From Alicyclobacillus shizuokensis NBRC 103103 (GTDB lineage Bacteria > Bacillota > Bacilli > Alicyclobacillales > Alicyclobacillaceae): a stretch of DNA of 64,000 nt. Location of the stretch: positions 1 to 64,000 of the forward strand of contig NZ_BCQV01000005.1 in NCBI RefSeq assembly GCF_001552255.1. The letters are read 5' to 3'. Positions 17,697-27,257 of this stretch are shown here, one piece after another; position 1 is the stretch's first letter, and every line of letters begins with the position of its first letter. Both the position numbers and the translations under genes were made by a program. The notes under the pieces were generated by a model. The model had not been told where the DNA came from. It saw only the letters and a program-made list of their open reading frames with translations, and ran no database searches.

Positions 17697-18980
17697 ACTG
17701 GCCCCCAGGCGGCTGGCGCCCATGCGCAGAAACGCCTGAGCCTGCTGGGGCGTACGGATGCCGCCGGCCGCCTTGACGCCGTGGCCGCCCGCGGCTTCCA
17801 GGCCGGTCATTCGGGCCAGCAGCGCCACATCGGCCAGCTGCGCACCCCGGGGCGCAAACCCGGTGGACGTCTTGAGAAAGTCCGATCCGGCCGCCAGCGC
17901 AGCGTACCCGGCCTTCACCATCTGGTCAATCGTCAGGTAATGGGTCTCTAGGATGGTCTTGACCCGCACTCCCGCGTGTTCGCGGGCGGCCTCTACCACC
18001 GCCCGCACATGCTCGTAAACCGTCCACACGTCGTCCTCGCACATGGACCCAATCGGAATCACCATGTCGATCTCGTCCGCGCCGGCCGCGGCCACCCGGT
18101 GCGCCTCGTCCGCCAATGCTCCCGCGTCCTCCGCGCCGAGCGGGAAACCGACCACAGTGCATACTTTTATGCCGGTGCCGGCGACACGTCTGGCCGCCAG
18201 CGCCACGTGCTGCGGGTGAACGCACACGGTGCGGCATGCCAGCCGGCGGGCTTCGTCGACCACCCGCTCGATATCCAGTACCCCCGCCTCCGGGCGCAGC
18301 AAGGTATGCTCCAGTGCGGCGCGGATACGTTCGCCGGCCTCGGGGCCGAATCCGGGCAGAGGCAGCTGCAGGAAAACGGGATCCGGCAACTCACCCGCCC
18401 ACTCCACGGTGGCCTCCAGTTCTTTGCGGCTGACTGTCAATAGCTGGTCCACCCAACCCTGAACCTGCGCCCACAGCTCGGCCAACCGCCGTTCGTCGAC
18501 GGAGGCCGACAGCTCTCGCCAGGTTTGTTCGTGGCCCTCCGTCAGCCACGCCCAGATCACCGCCGCCTTGGCAAACACCCAGTTCCAATTCGCGTACCCG
18601 CGCTCGGCATGCTCGTGCACCGCCGCCTCCCACGCGAGGTAGCGGGCGCCCCGCACCTCTTCTTCCTGGGGAAGCGGATGAGCGGACGCATCATCCGGTT
18701 GCAGCAGAAACAGGCGCACCTGTTTGCGCACCTGTTGGCCGTCGCGGGAAATGGGGTACTCAACCCGCCCCAGAGGCGCGAGAATCCGCGCTCGAATGCC
18801 GGTCTCTTCAGAAATTTCGCGAACCGCCGCCTCCTCCCAGGTTTCCCCCAGCTCCACATGGCCCTTGGGAAACGAAATGTGCCCGTAGGCGTCGTCAATC
18901 ATCAGCACCTCGCGGCCGCTCGCTCCCTGGCGGACCACCAATCCGCCTGCCGCACGCTCTATCGCCATGCCCGTTGTCAT
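17670..18980 (-). CDS. Fusion: Nudix hydrolase N-terminal domain, deoxyribose-phosphate aldolase (DeoC) C-terminal domain
   Basis: 436 residues in one uninterrupted frame. Residues about 1-140 are a Nudix domain with a complete box (GHVELGETWEEAAV then REISEETGI, about 40-62). A helical linker (about 140-205) leads to a full DeoC domain: VCTVVGFPLG, catalytic aspartate in DEIDMVIPIG (about D305), Schiff-base lysine in VKTILE (about K341) and the partner lysine in SDFLKTSTGF (about K370). DeoC splits 2-deoxyribose-5-phosphate into glyceraldehyde-3-phosphate and acetaldehyde. The Nudix part may clean up (deoxy)nucleotide derivatives, which is inference. GGGAGGA lies six bases before the chosen ATG. 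It follows mtaB by 18 bases. Confidence 0.93.
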   Translation of the reverse strand: MTTGMAIERAAGGLVVRQGASGREVLMIDDAYGHISFPKGHVELGETWEEAAVREISEETGIRARILAPLGRVEYPISRDGQQVRKQVRLFLLQPDDASAHPLPQEEEVRGARYLAWEAAVHEHAERGYANWNWVFAKAAVIWAWLTEGHEQTWRELSASVDERRLAELWAQVQGWVDQLLTVSRKELEATVEWAGELPDPVFLQLPLPGFGPEAGERIRAALEHTLLRPEAGVLDIERVVDEARRLACRTVCVHPQHVALAARRVAGTGIKVCTVVGFPLGAEDAGALADEAHRVAAAGADEIDMVIPIGSMCEDDVWTVYEHVRAVVEAAREHAGVRVKTILETHYLTIDQMVKAGYAALAAGSDFLKTSTGFAPRGAQLADVALLARMTGLEAAGGHGVKAAGGIRTPQQAQAFLRMGASRLGASSGPALLGE

Positions 18981-18998
18981 CTTCATTCCTCCCGAGGC

Positions 18999-20429
18999 TT
19001 AGGCTTCCATCGCTGCTGTCCAACCGGTCTTCGGCTGCGGCCAGCCGTCCTCGCTGCTCGTCACCTGCTCCACGAATTCGGCACACTGGACATCATCGGA
19101 GCAGCGCACCAAGCGCACACGGCACACCTCACCGGTCAAGTCCTCAGCCCGCGTACCCGCCGGCACGGGGAAGGCGACCTTCAAGTAGTTGTCCGTCCGC
19201 CCCACCAACCAGAACCCGGCCTCCCCGTTGGGACCTGCGCCTGGCTTGCCGCCGTCCCCGCAGGGCTCCTCCGGAATCACCTCCAGCAGACGAGAGCGCT
19301 GGCTTTGTGCGTAGCGCAGGGTCGATTCGCGCGACAACTGCAGCAGCCGCTGAGAACGCTCCTCCTTCACCTCGTCCGCCACCTGGTCCGGAAACTTGGC
19401 GGCCGGTGTGCCTCGACGAGGGGAGTACGGAAAGACATGCAATTGGGCAAACTGCTGTTCGCGGATGAACGCTTCGCCCTCGGCGAAGAACGCGTCTGTC
19501 TCGCCCGGAAAACCGACTATCACATCGCTGGTGATGGCCACCCCGGGCAGTGCTTGCCGCAGACGGCGCAGCTTGTCGGCGTACTCCTCCACCGTGTAGT
19601 GGCGGTTCATGCGCTTGAGCACCTGATTGTGCCCGGCCTGCAACGGGATGTGCAGGTGTCGGCAGACCTTGCGCGACCTGTCCAGGACCTCAATCAGGTG
19701 GTCGTCAATCTCACTGGCTTCAATGGAACTGATGCGCACCCGATACAGTTCGTCAATGGTCTCCAGGTCCTCCAGCAGGTGGGCCAGCCGATACCCGTTC
19801 AAGTCTGCCCCGTAGCCGCCGGTGTGTATCCCGGTCAGGATGATCTCGCGATAGCCCGCCTTAGCCAGCTTGCGCGCCTGGGCCAACACCTTCTCCGGTT
19901 GGCGGCTGCGAATCAAGCCGCGCGCCCATGGAATCAGACAGAAAGTGCAAAAGTTGTTGCACCCGTCCTGAATCTTCAGGTTGGCGCGCGTACGCTCCTC
20001 AAAATAGGGTACATCCAGTTCGTCGAAGGCCCGCGTTTTGAGGATGTTGCCAACCGATTTGCGGACGGCTGGAAACGGGTTCTGCTCGCGGCGGATGCTA
20101 TCCACCAGGTCCACGATCTGCGACTTTCGGTCGTTGCCCACCACCAAGTCAACGCCCTCTATCGCCGCCACCTCGTCCGCCGCCACCTGCGCATAACAGC
20201 CGGTGACCACCACCGTTGCCTCCGAATTGGTGCGCACGGCGCGGCGAATCATCTGCCGCGACTTGCGGTCGCCCGTGTTGGTGACCGTGCAGGTGTTGAT
20301 GACATACACATCTGCCACTTCCTCAAACGGCACCTGCTGGTACCCCGCCGCCTTGAAGCGCTGCCAGATGCCCTCGGTATCATAAAAGTTGACCTTGCAC
20401 CCTAATGTGTGAAACGCCACCGTCGGCAT
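18999..20429 (-). CDS. mtaB: tRNA (t6A37) methylthiotransferase MtaB
   Basis: 476 residues. N-terminal UPF0004 domain with its three cysteines (TLGCKVN, NTCTVT, TGCYAQ), radical SAM domain with CNNFCTFC (about 153-160), and a C-terminal TRAM region. It converts t6A37 to ms2t6A37 in ANN-decoding tRNAs, using two iron-sulfur clusters. GGGGGGAT precedes the start, eight bases after rsmE. The C-terminus is longer than in B. subtilis MtaB, with a glycine-rich insertion near 395-410. Confidence 0.95.
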   Translation of the reverse strand: MPTVAFHTLGCKVNFYDTEGIWQRFKAAGYQQVPFEEVADVYVINTCTVTNTGDRKSRQMIRRAVRTNSEATVVVTGCYAQVAADEVAAIEGVDLVVGNDRKSQIVDLVDSIRREQNPFPAVRKSVGNILKTRAFDELDVPYFEERTRANLKIQDGCNNFCTFCLIPWARGLIRSRQPEKVLAQARKLAKAGYREIILTGIHTGGYGADLNGYRLAHLLEDLETIDELYRVRISSIEASEIDDHLIEVLDRSRKVCRHLHIPLQAGHNQVLKRMNRHYTVEEYADKLRRLRQALPGVAITSDVIVGFPGETDAFFAEGEAFIREQQFAQLHVFPYSPRRGTPAAKFPDQVADEVKEERSQRLLQLSRESTLRYAQSQRSRLLEVIPEEPCGDGGKPGAGPNGEAGFWLVGRTDNYLKVAFPVPAGTRAEDLTGEVCRVRLVRCSDDVQCAEFVEQVTSSEDGWPQPKTGWTAAMEA

Positions 20430-20437
20430 GGCGCGGA

Positions 20438-21199
20438 TTATCCCCCCAACTCATCCAATTCGTACAGAATCGCCGCCACAGCCGCTGGGCCGGCCGTCTC
20501 GGTGCGCAGAATGCGCGGCCCCAGGGTCACCGGCACCGCGTCGCAGGCGCGCGCCCATTCCCGTCGCTCCGCGTCACTCCAGCCGCCCTCCGGGCCCACC
20601 ACAACCGCCATCGCCGCCTTATCCTCGCGCTTGCGGACCGCCGCCACAGCCGCGCGCAGCCCGTGGCTCGTCTCCGCCTCATCGAGCAGGAACGGCGACC
20701 CGACGCTCCGCGACTGCAGCCAGCGCGCCGCGTCGACCATTGTCACCGCCAAGTCGACCGACGGAATGACATCCCTTTGCGCCTGGGCCGCCGCCTCACG
20801 CGCCACCCGCCGCCAGCGGGTCAGCTTCGCCTCGGCGCGGCGCGGCTCCACGCGGGCCACCGAGCGTTCGGTCTCTAGCAATAAAAAGCCAGCCACGCCG
20901 ATTTCCGTGGCCTGCTGTATGATGGAATCTATTTTATCACCTTTGGCGAGCCCCTGAATCAGGTACACCGGCACTCGCGACTCATGGCTGGGCAACACGC
21001 GCTCCGGCAGCAACGCAAACGCCCCAGCTTGCTTGTCCATCTCGACGATGCGCGCCAGACACGCCACTCCGCTGCCCACCACGGCCACCTGTTCGCCGAT
21101 GCGGGCGCGCAGGACGCGGACAAAGTGATGTCCCTCGTCTCCATCCACCCAAATCGTCTGCCCCAACTCTGGTGGATGGGCGAGGAAGACGCGCGGCAT
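20438..21199 (-). CDS. rsmE: 16S rRNA (uracil-1498-N3)-methyltransferase RsmE
   Basis: 253 residues. SPOUT methyltransferase with an N-terminal PUA-like domain (MPRVFLAHPPELGQTIWVDG, HHFVRVLRA) and the knot motifs VVVGPEGGWSDAER and LGPRILRTETA. The ATG shares one base with the prmA stop codon (TGATG); a GTG three bases earlier is possible. Standard prmA-rsmE-mtaB order. Confidence 0.95.
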   Translation of the reverse strand: MPRVFLAHPPELGQTIWVDGDEGHHFVRVLRARIGEQVAVVGSGVACLARIVEMDKQAGAFALLPERVLPSHESRVPVYLIQGLAKGDKIDSIIQQATEIGVAGFLLLETERSVARVEPRRAEAKLTRWRRVAREAAAQAQRDVIPSVDLAVTMVDAARWLQSRSVGSPFLLDEAETSHGLRAAVAAVRKREDKAAMAVVVGPEGGWSDAERREWARACDAVPVTLGPRILRTETAGPAAVAAILYELDELGG

Positions 21200-22161
21200 C
21201 ACCGCTCGTTCACCGCCACCAGGGCCAGCCAGTCGCCGCGGCTGCGCCGCTCGACGATGCGCATCCCTGCCCTAGTCAAAGCGTCCTCAATCGGCGGCGT
21301 CTGTTCGTGGACAAAGCCGGAACTGATGAAGACGCCGCCGGGCCGAAGCTTGGCGGCCGCCTGCGGGGCGAGTCGCACGATGATGTCGCGCAGGATGTTG
21401 GCCACCGCCAGGTCAAAGCCCGATTCCGCGACCGCCGTGAGCAGGTCGCCCTGGCGTACCTGCACCCGGTCGTCCACGCGGTTGTCGCGCACGTTTTCCC
21501 GGGCAACGTCGACAGCGACCGGATCGATGTCGATGGCGGTGGCTTCCCGAGCCCCCAGCTTCGCGGCGGCTATGGCCAGGATGGCGGTGCCGCAGCCGAT
21601 ATCCAGCACTCGGCTGTCTGCACGCACGAAGTCCTCCAACGCCTCCAGACAGAGCTGAGTCGTTTCATGCATGCCGGTGCCAAAAGCCATTCCTGGTTCC
21701 AAGCGCAGCGCGATGCGCCCCAGATGCTCCTGCGTGTCCGCGTCCGCCTGCCAGCGCGGCACAATGCGCAGCCGCCGGCCGACGGACAGCGGCTCGAAAT
21801 CCTGCTTCCAGACGTTGTCCCATTCACTCTCGTCGACCAGCCGCAGGCCGACGCTGGCGCGGGCGCCCGCAATGTCCAGGCCGCCCTGCTCGACCTTCGT
21901 CAGCGCCTCCTCGGCCCGCCGGCGAATCTCCTGCTCCCTCGTCAACTCGGGCACGTACACCTGGATGTGAGTGAACCGGGCCTTGGTCAGCAGCGAGTCG
22001 TCAAACCATTCTCCCCACTCAGGATGGCCCGGCGCGGTGGCCACATCGCCTTCCATCGCCACGCCGCCGACCTCCGGCCACTCCTGCAACAGTGCCGCAA
22101 GCGCCTCTGCAGACTCGCTCGGGACCCGTACGTTCAACTGCCACCAGCGCACCTTCTTCAT
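21199..22161 (-). CDS. prmA: Ribosomal protein L11 methyltransferase PrmA
   Basis: 320 residues. N-terminal L11-recognition domain then a class I SAM fold: VLDIGCGTAILAIAAAKLGA, AIDIDPVAV, and the substrate-loop motif LAVANILRDII. It trimethylates L11. A GGAAGG sits very close to the ATG. Part of the dnaJ-prmA-rsmE-mtaB string. Confidence 0.94.
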   Translation of the reverse strand: MKKVRWWQLNVRVPSESAEALAALLQEWPEVGGVAMEGDVATAPGHPEWGEWFDDSLLTKARFTHIQVYVPELTREQEIRRRAEEALTKVEQGGLDIAGARASVGLRLVDESEWDNVWKQDFEPLSVGRRLRIVPRWQADADTQEHLGRIALRLEPGMAFGTGMHETTQLCLEALEDFVRADSRVLDIGCGTAILAIAAAKLGAREATAIDIDPVAVDVARENVRDNRVDDRVQVRQGDLLTAVAESGFDLAVANILRDIIVRLAPQAAAKLRPGGVFISSGFVHEQTPPIEDALTRAGMRIVERRSRGDWLALVAVNER

Positions 22162-22200
22162 CCTTCCTGCCCTGTTCGGCCCTGCCGGTCATCGTCTACG

Positions 22201-23313
22201 TCAATTGTCAAACAGGGCGCTCTTCATCCGCTCAATCAGCGTTCGCGACTGCTCGTGCGGCGTCTCTCCCAGTTCTTTGCCCAGTTCCCGCAGCAATTCC
22301 CGCTGGCGATCCGTCAGGTTGGTCGGGGTGATGACATGCACCCGCACATGCTGATCCCCGCGGTGATGGCTGTTCAGGCGCACGATCCCGCGCCCGCGCA
22401 GGCGGAACGACGTCCCCGTCTGCGTCCCCTCCGGGATCCGCAGTTTGACCGGACCGTCGAGCGTCGGCACCTCAATTTCATCCCCCAGCGCCGCCTGCAC
22501 GAAGGTGAGCGGGACGTCCACGTAAACGTTGGTACCGTCGCGCTCAAACAGTTTGTGCGGGCGCACCCGGATGACGATGTACAGATCTCCCGGCGGCCCG
22601 CCGTCGGGGCTGCTTTCGCCCGCGCCGGGAATGCGTAGCCGGTTGCCGCTGTCGACGCCTGCCGGGACCTTGACCTTGACCTTGCGGCGAATCCGCTTCC
22701 GTCCCTGCCCCTGGCAATCCGGGCACGGACTTTGAATCCGGACGCCGCGGCCGCGGCAAGCGGTACAGACGCGACGGTTGACCATTCGGCCAAACGGGGT
22801 GTCCACCACGCTCTGCTGCTCCCCGGTACCGTTACATACCGGACACTTGTCGACCCGGGTTCCGGGACGCGCCCCGGACCCATGGCACGTCGGGCAGGTC
22901 TCGGTACGCGGGACCGAAATCTCCTCCTCGACCCCGAACGCCGCCTGCTCAAAGTCAATTTGCAGCTCGTATTCCAAGTCGTCGCCCCGGTGCGGACCGC
23001 GGCTGCGGCCGCCGCCAAAAAACATGTCGAAAATGTCGCCGAAGCCCCCGAAGTCGGCGCCGCTAAAGCCTGCGCCACCCATCCCCTGAGCCGGATCCTC
23101 GTGGCCGAATTGGTCGTAACGAGCGCGCTTTTGCGGATCCGACAACACCTCGTAGGCCTCGGAGACCTCCTTGAACTTTTCGGCGGCGTCAGCGTCGTCC
23201 TTGTTCACGTCTGGATGGTACTTGCGAGCGAGCCGGCGATACGCTTTTTTGATCTCGTCTGCGGAGGCGTTGCGGTCGACACCCAACACCTCGTAGTAGT
23301 CTCGCTTGCTCAC
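22201..23313 (-). CDS. dnaJ: Chaperone DnaJ
   Basis: 370 residues. J domain with YHPDVNKD (HPD), Gly/Phe-rich segment (about 75-105), four CxxCxGxG zinc repeats ([32 protein letters not shown]), and the two C-terminal substrate-binding beta domains. It stimulates DnaK ATPase. GTG start with GGAGGATAAGG upstream. A long hairpin precedes it in the dnaK-dnaJ gap. Confidence 0.97.
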   Translation of the reverse strand: MSKRDYYEVLGVDRNASADEIKKAYRRLARKYHPDVNKDDADAAEKFKEVSEAYEVLSDPQKRARYDQFGHEDPAQGMGGAGFSGADFGGFGDIFDMFFGGGRSRGPHRGDDLEYELQIDFEQAAFGVEEEISVPRTETCPTCHGSGARPGTRVDKCPVCNGTGEQQSVVDTPFGRMVNRRVCTACRGRGVRIQSPCPDCQGQGRKRIRRKVKVKVPAGVDSGNRLRIPGAGESSPDGGPPGDLYIVIRVRPHKLFERDGTNVYVDVPLTFVQAALGDEIEVPTLDGPVKLRIPEGTQTGTSFRLRGRGIVRLNSHHRGDQHVRVHVITPTNLTDRQRELLRELGKELGETPHEQSRTLIERMKSALFDN

Positions 23314-23341
23314 GCCTTATCCTCCGCTTCCCCAGTCTCTC

Positions 23342-23402
23342 CCGACAGTCGAAAAGGGCAAACGGCCGCCAGTCGCTGCCATGCCCTTTTCGAAGCTGTC
23401 GG
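23342..23402 (-). repeat. Long inverted repeat (hairpin) between dnaK and dnaJ
   Basis: CCGACAG-TCGAAAAGGGCA at 23342-23360 is repeated in reverse complement at 23382-23402 with a two-base insertion. The RNA would form a 19-bp stem with one bulge and a loop of about 21 bases. No T-run follows on the minus strand, so a processing or stability element is more likely than a terminator. Confidence 0.85.
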
Positions 23403-23427
23403 TGTTTGCACGCGCCAAGCCCGAAGG

Positions 23428-25266
23428 TTACTTGTCTTCATCCACAACTTTATAGTCCGCGTCCACCACATTATCCGACGACCCACTCTTGGCGCCGGTC
23501 GACGCGCCGGTGGCTCCGGACGCGCTTGTCTGAGCTGCCTGCTCGTAGAGCTTGGTAGAGAGCCTGTGCAGCACCTGCGTCAACGCGTCGGAAGCCTGCC
23601 GGATGGCCTCCGTATCGCTGCCGTTCAGAGCGTCGCGTAGCTTTTGCTGCTTCTCCTCCGCCTCTTTGCGTAAATCGGCGTCCGCCTTGTCCCCAAGCTC
23701 TTTCAGGCTCTTCTCGGTTTGATACAGCAGTTGGTCAGCCTGGTTGCGGATTTCCACCTGCTCGCGCCGCTTCTGATCCTCTTCCGCGTGCAACTCCGCC
23801 TCTTTGACCATACGGTCGATCTCATCTTTGCTCAGGCCACTGGACGAAGTGATGGTAATCCGCTGACTCTTGCCCGTGCCCAGGTCCTTGGCGGAAACGT
23901 TGACGATGCCGTTGGCGTCGATGTCAAACGTGACTTCAATCTGCGGCACACCTCGCGGCGCCGGCGGGATATCGCTGAGGGTAAAGCGGCCGAGTGTCTT
24001 GTTGTCGCGCGCCAGCTCGCGCTCGCCCTGAAGGACGTGGATTTCCACCGACGTCTGGTTGTCCGCAGCGGTCGAGAAGATCTGGCTCTTCGAAGTCGGA
24101 ATCGTGGTGTTGCGCTCTATCAGCTTCGTGAACACCCCGCCTAGCGTCTCGATGCCCAAGGACAGCGGCGTCACGTCGAGCAAGACCACGTCCTTGACCT
24201 CGCCCGTCAGCACGGCCGCCTGAATCGCCGCGCCGATGGCGACCACCTCGTCCGGATTGACGCCTTTGGACGGCTCTTTGCCAATCAGCCGTTTGATAGC
24301 CTCCTGGACCGCCGGAATGCGCGTAGATCCACCTACCAGCACGACCTTGTCAATCTGTGCCGCGGTCAAGCCGGCGTCCTCCAGCGCCTGGCGCGTCGGT
24401 CCCAGCGTCTTCTCCACCAGATCGGCGGTCAACTCTTCGAACTTGGCGCGCGTGAGATTGACCTCCAGGTGCTTCGGGCCGCTGGCGTCGGCCGAGATGA
24501 ACGGCAGCGAGATGGTCGTCGTCAACGTCGAGGAAAGCTCCTTCTTCGCCTTTTCGGCGGCGTCCTTCAAACGCTGCATCGCCATCCGATCCTGGCGCAG
24601 GTCGATGCCGGTGTCGCGCTTGAACGTATCTGCCAGGTAATCCATAATGCGTTGGTCAAAGTCGTCGCCGCCCAAGTGGTTGTTGCCGCTGGTCGCCTTG
24701 ACCTCGAACACGCCCTCGCCCAACTCCAGAATCGACACGTCGAACGTGCCACCGCCGAGGTCATACACCAGAATCGTCTGGTCGTCTTCCTTATCCAACC
24801 CGTAGGCGAGCGCTGCGGCGGTAGGCTCGTTGACGATGCGCAGCACCTCCAGACCGGCAATTTTGCCGGCGTCTTTGGTCGCCTGCCGCTGACTGTCGCT
24901 GAAATAGGCGGGCACCGTGATAACCGCCTGCGTCACCGGTTCTCCCAAGTATGCTTCGGCGTCGGCCTTCAGCTTCTGTAGAATCATCGCCGAAATTTCC
25001 TGCGGCGTGTACGATTTGTCGTCCACTCGCACCTTGTAGTCGCTGCCCATGTGGCGCTTGATGGAAATGATGGTCCGGTCTGGGTTGGTGATGGCCTGAC
25101 GCTTCGCGACATCGCCGACCAACCTCTCACCGTCCTTCGAGAACGCCACCACCGACGGAGTGGTGCGATTTCCCTCCGCGTTCGGGATGACAACCGTTTC
25201 TCCGCCCTCCATCACTGCGACACACGAGTTCGTGGTACCCAAATCGATTCCAATGACCTTTGCCAT
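23428..25266 (-). CDS. dnaK: Chaperone DnaK (Hsp70)
   Basis: 612 residues. Nucleotide-binding domain begins [18 protein letters not shown]; later signatures are [28 protein letters not shown] and [17 protein letters not shown]. Substrate-binding domain from about 385, and a lid ending in a Gly/Ser/Thr-rich tail closed by [21 protein letters not shown] precedes the chosen ATG; an in-frame extension upstream has no family match. Confidence 0.98.
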   Translation of the reverse strand: MAKVIGIDLGTTNSCVAVMEGGETVVIPNAEGNRTTPSVVAFSKDGERLVGDVAKRQAITNPDRTIISIKRHMGSDYKVRVDDKSYTPQEISAMILQKLKADAEAYLGEPVTQAVITVPAYFSDSQRQATKDAGKIAGLEVLRIVNEPTAAALAYGLDKEDDQTILVYDLGGGTFDVSILELGEGVFEVKATSGNNHLGGDDFDQRIMDYLADTFKRDTGIDLRQDRMAMQRLKDAAEKAKKELSSTLTTTISLPFISADASGPKHLEVNLTRAKFEELTADLVEKTLGPTRQALEDAGLTAAQIDKVVLVGGSTRIPAVQEAIKRLIGKEPSKGVNPDEVVAIGAAIQAAVLTGEVKDVVLLDVTPLSLGIETLGGVFTKLIERNTTIPTSKSQIFSTAADNQTSVEIHVLQGERELARDNKTLGRFTLSDIPPAPRGVPQIEVTFDIDANGIVNVSAKDLGTGKSQRITITSSSGLSKDEIDRMVKEAELHAEEDQKRREQVEIRNQADQLLYQTEKSLKELGDKADADLRKEAEEKQQKLRDALNGSDTEAIRQASDALTQVLHRLSTKLYEQAAQTSASGATGASTGAKSGSSDNVVDADYKVVDEDK

Positions 25267-25346
25267 GTCACGCGTCCTCCTCTGTCCTCGACAACTTGAC
25301 GGCCCGGACGGGCCCCCGCCGTACGGCACACATGCGCACAAACACC

Positions 25347-25372
25347 CCTGGGGCAGACGTTCTGCGCCCAGG
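25347..25372 (-). repeat. Hairpin in the grpE-dnaK gap
   Basis: CCTGGGGCAGA at 25347-25357 pairs with TCTGCGCCCAGG at 25361-25372 around a three-base loop, with one bulged base. No T-run. A short GGCCCG/CGGGCC hairpin follows in the same gap. Confidence 0.75.
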
Positions 25373-25389
25373 TTCAACAAGCCTGTAGT

Positions 25390-26049
25390 TCACACGGTCA
25401 CCTTTACCATCGCGGGCCGCAACACGCGACCATGCAGCAAGTAACCCTTTTGCAGTTCTTCCGCGACGATGCCCACCTCGCGGTCGCCCGCCGGTTCCTG
25501 CATGACAGCTTCGTGCACCTTCGGATCGAACGCTTGACCAACCGTCTCCATTGCCTCTACGCCGTGCTTGGCGAGCAGGGCCAACAGCTGTCTGTGTACC
25601 ATCTCGATGCCTTCCCGCACCTCGGCTTGGCCTGCGATGGCGCTGAGCGCCCGGTCGAAGTTGTCTACCACCGGCAGCAGGTCGGACAGCAGCTGGCGGG
25701 TGGCAAAGTTGCGCAGGTCCTCCATCTCCTGCCGCGTGCGACGGCGGTAGTTTTCAAAATCAGCGCGGGCACGCAGGAGTTGATCATGCAGCTCCTGCAC
25801 CTGCTCGCGCAGTTCCTGCACTTCCTCAATAGCAGCCGCCGGCGCCTCGGCATCCGATTCGCACGCCGGCCCGGCCTGGTCCCCGGCATCCGCCGGAGCT
25901 TCCGCCACCGGTGCGGCGGCTTCCTCCGCCTGCCCCCCGACTGCGGCGTCGGCGCCCTCGCCGTGCCCAAGGTCAACCCGCGACTCCAGCGTTTCCGGCG
26001 TCGTCTCCTGGGTCCCCTGTTCCTCGTTCTGTGCTTCGTTGGCTGTCAT
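25390..26049 (-). CDS. grpE: Nucleotide exchange factor GrpE
   Basis: 219 residues. A low-complexity acidic, alanine-rich N-terminus (about 1-70), a long coiled coil (about 72-125; LREQVQELHDQLLRARADFENYRR) and the C-terminal beta domain (FDPKVHEAVMQEP, GYLLHGRVLRPAMVKV). It releases ADP from DnaK. The second of two close ATGs is used because GAGGGGG is then six bases upstream. Confidence 0.95.
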   Translation of the reverse strand: MTANEAQNEEQGTQETTPETLESRVDLGHGEGADAAVGGQAEEAAAPVAEAPADAGDQAGPACESDAEAPAAAIEEVQELREQVQELHDQLLRARADFENYRRRTRQEMEDLRNFATRQLLSDLLPVVDNFDRALSAIAGQAEVREGIEMVHRQLLALLAKHGVEAMETVGQAFDPKVHEAVMQEPAGDREVGIVAEELQKGYLLHGRVLRPAMVKVTV

Positions 26050-26076
26050 GTCCATCCCCCTCGAGCATCGCCCGTG

Positions 26077-27114
26077 TCAGCCCAATCGGCGCTGCAAAGT
26101 GTCTGTCAAAGCTCCGGCGGTGTAATCGAGTATCTGCATCACACGCGCGTAATTCATGCGAGTGGGACCGAGCACTCCAATACGACCGACCGGTTGCCCG
26201 CCGACGGAATAGGTGGCCGCAATCACGGTGCAATCCTGCAGCGCCGGGACGGCGTTTTCTTCGCCGATGCGCACCGAAATGCCGCCTTCTTCGTCCGGCA
26301 GCACACTGTATAGCGCGTCCACCTGCTCCAACAGGGCCAGCAGCGGCCGCGCCTTCTCAACATCGTGAAACTCGGGCTGCGCCAACACATTGATGGCCCC
26401 GCCGACAAACACAGGCTCCCTTTTCTCTTCGGCAACCCGTAACAGTTCATCGAGGACGCCCAGAGCGCCTTCGTAGTGCTCCAGGACGCCGGCCATATCC
26501 CTGGCGATTTCCTGGTGCAGCGTCGATTTCATGTAGGCCAGCGGGCTTCCGGCCAATTTGCTGTTGAGCAAATTGACCAGCCGCTCCAATTCCTGCGCCG
26601 ACATGTCGTCCGGCAAACGGATGGGCCGGTCGTACACCGTCCCCGTGTTGGTCACCACAATGGCAACCGCGCACCCTGGCGACAGCGCGATGATCTGCAC
26701 CTGGCGGATTCGTTCCGAGTTCCGCCTCGGGCCCGACACAATCGATGTGTATGAAGTCAACTGCGAGACCACGACCGCCGTCTGCTGTATCATCCGCTCG
26801 ACCGCGTCGATGCGCTGCTGGAAAACCTCGCGCAGACGCTGGACGGTTTGGGCATCAATCTCGGTCTGCATCATTAAATGGTCTACGTAAAACCGATACC
26901 CGCGTTGGGACGGAACTCGCCCAGCAGACGTGTGGGGCTGTGCAAGGTACCCCATTTCTTCCAAATCAGCCATCTCATTGCGGATGGTCGCCGCACTGTA
27001 ACGGATCCGTTCATGCTTGGACAACGTTCGAGACCCCACGGGTTCGGCAGAGAACACATAATCTTCGACAACGGCGCCCAGGATGAGCTTCTGCCTGTCA
27101 GTCAGCACCGCCAT
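26077..27114 (-). CDS. hrcA: Heat-inducible transcription repressor HrcA
   Basis: 345 residues. N-terminal winged helix (LTDRQKLILGAVVEDYVFSA, RYSAATIRNEMADLEEMGYL), GAF-like and dimerisation domains behind it. HrcA binds CIRCE with help from GroEL. GGGAGGAGG precedes the ATG at 27114. First gene of the operon, with a perfect CIRCE 45 bases upstream. Confidence 0.97.
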   Translation of the reverse strand: MAVLTDRQKLILGAVVEDYVFSAEPVGSRTLSKHERIRYSAATIRNEMADLEEMGYLAQPHTSAGRVPSQRGYRFYVDHLMMQTEIDAQTVQRLREVFQQRIDAVERMIQQTAVVVSQLTSYTSIVSGPRRNSERIRQVQIIALSPGCAVAIVVTNTGTVYDRPIRLPDDMSAQELERLVNLLNSKLAGSPLAYMKSTLHQEIARDMAGVLEHYEGALGVLDELLRVAEEKREPVFVGGAINVLAQPEFHDVEKARPLLALLEQVDALYSVLPDEEGGISVRIGEENAVPALQDCTVIAATYSVGGQPVGRIGVLGPTRMNYARVMQILDYTAGALTDTLQRRLG

Positions 27115-27158
27115 CGCCTCCTCCCGAGGATTCACTGCGACCCGACGAGCACCTCACA

Positions 27159-27185
27159 TTAGCACTCACATCGATCGAGTGCTAA
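27159..27185 (-). promoter_or_regulatory. CIRCE operator of the hrcA operon
   Basis: TTAGCACTC, nine bases (ACATCGATC), GAGTGCTAA: a perfect 9-9-9 inverted repeat. HrcA binding site, placed just downstream of the promoter. Confidence 0.98.
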
Positions 27186-27196
27186 ACCGTATCTTG

Positions 27197-27226
27197 ACAA
27201 TAGCAAAATGCCTCGACCATTGTCAA
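27197..27226 (-). promoter_or_regulatory. Sigma-A promoter of the hrcA operon
   Basis: Minus strand TTGACA (perfect -35), 18 bases, TATTGT (four of six). The start point would fall at the upstream edge of the CIRCE element. Confidence 0.7.
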
Positions 27227-27257
27227 TTCCCGCGGAACCACAGACGGTCTGCGCAGC

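Noticed and set aside
18525-20405. 626-codon plus-strand open frame
   Set aside because: It lies antisense to mtaB and the Nudix-DeoC gene, has no family features, and such long antisense frames are expected at this GC content.
21172-22638. 488-codon plus-strand open frame
   Set aside because: Antisense shadow of prmA and dnaJ.
27194-27199. Plus-strand TTGACA near hrcA, possible divergent promoter
   Set aside because: No plausible -10 for the plus strand and no gene to drive; it partly mirrors the minus-strand promoter.
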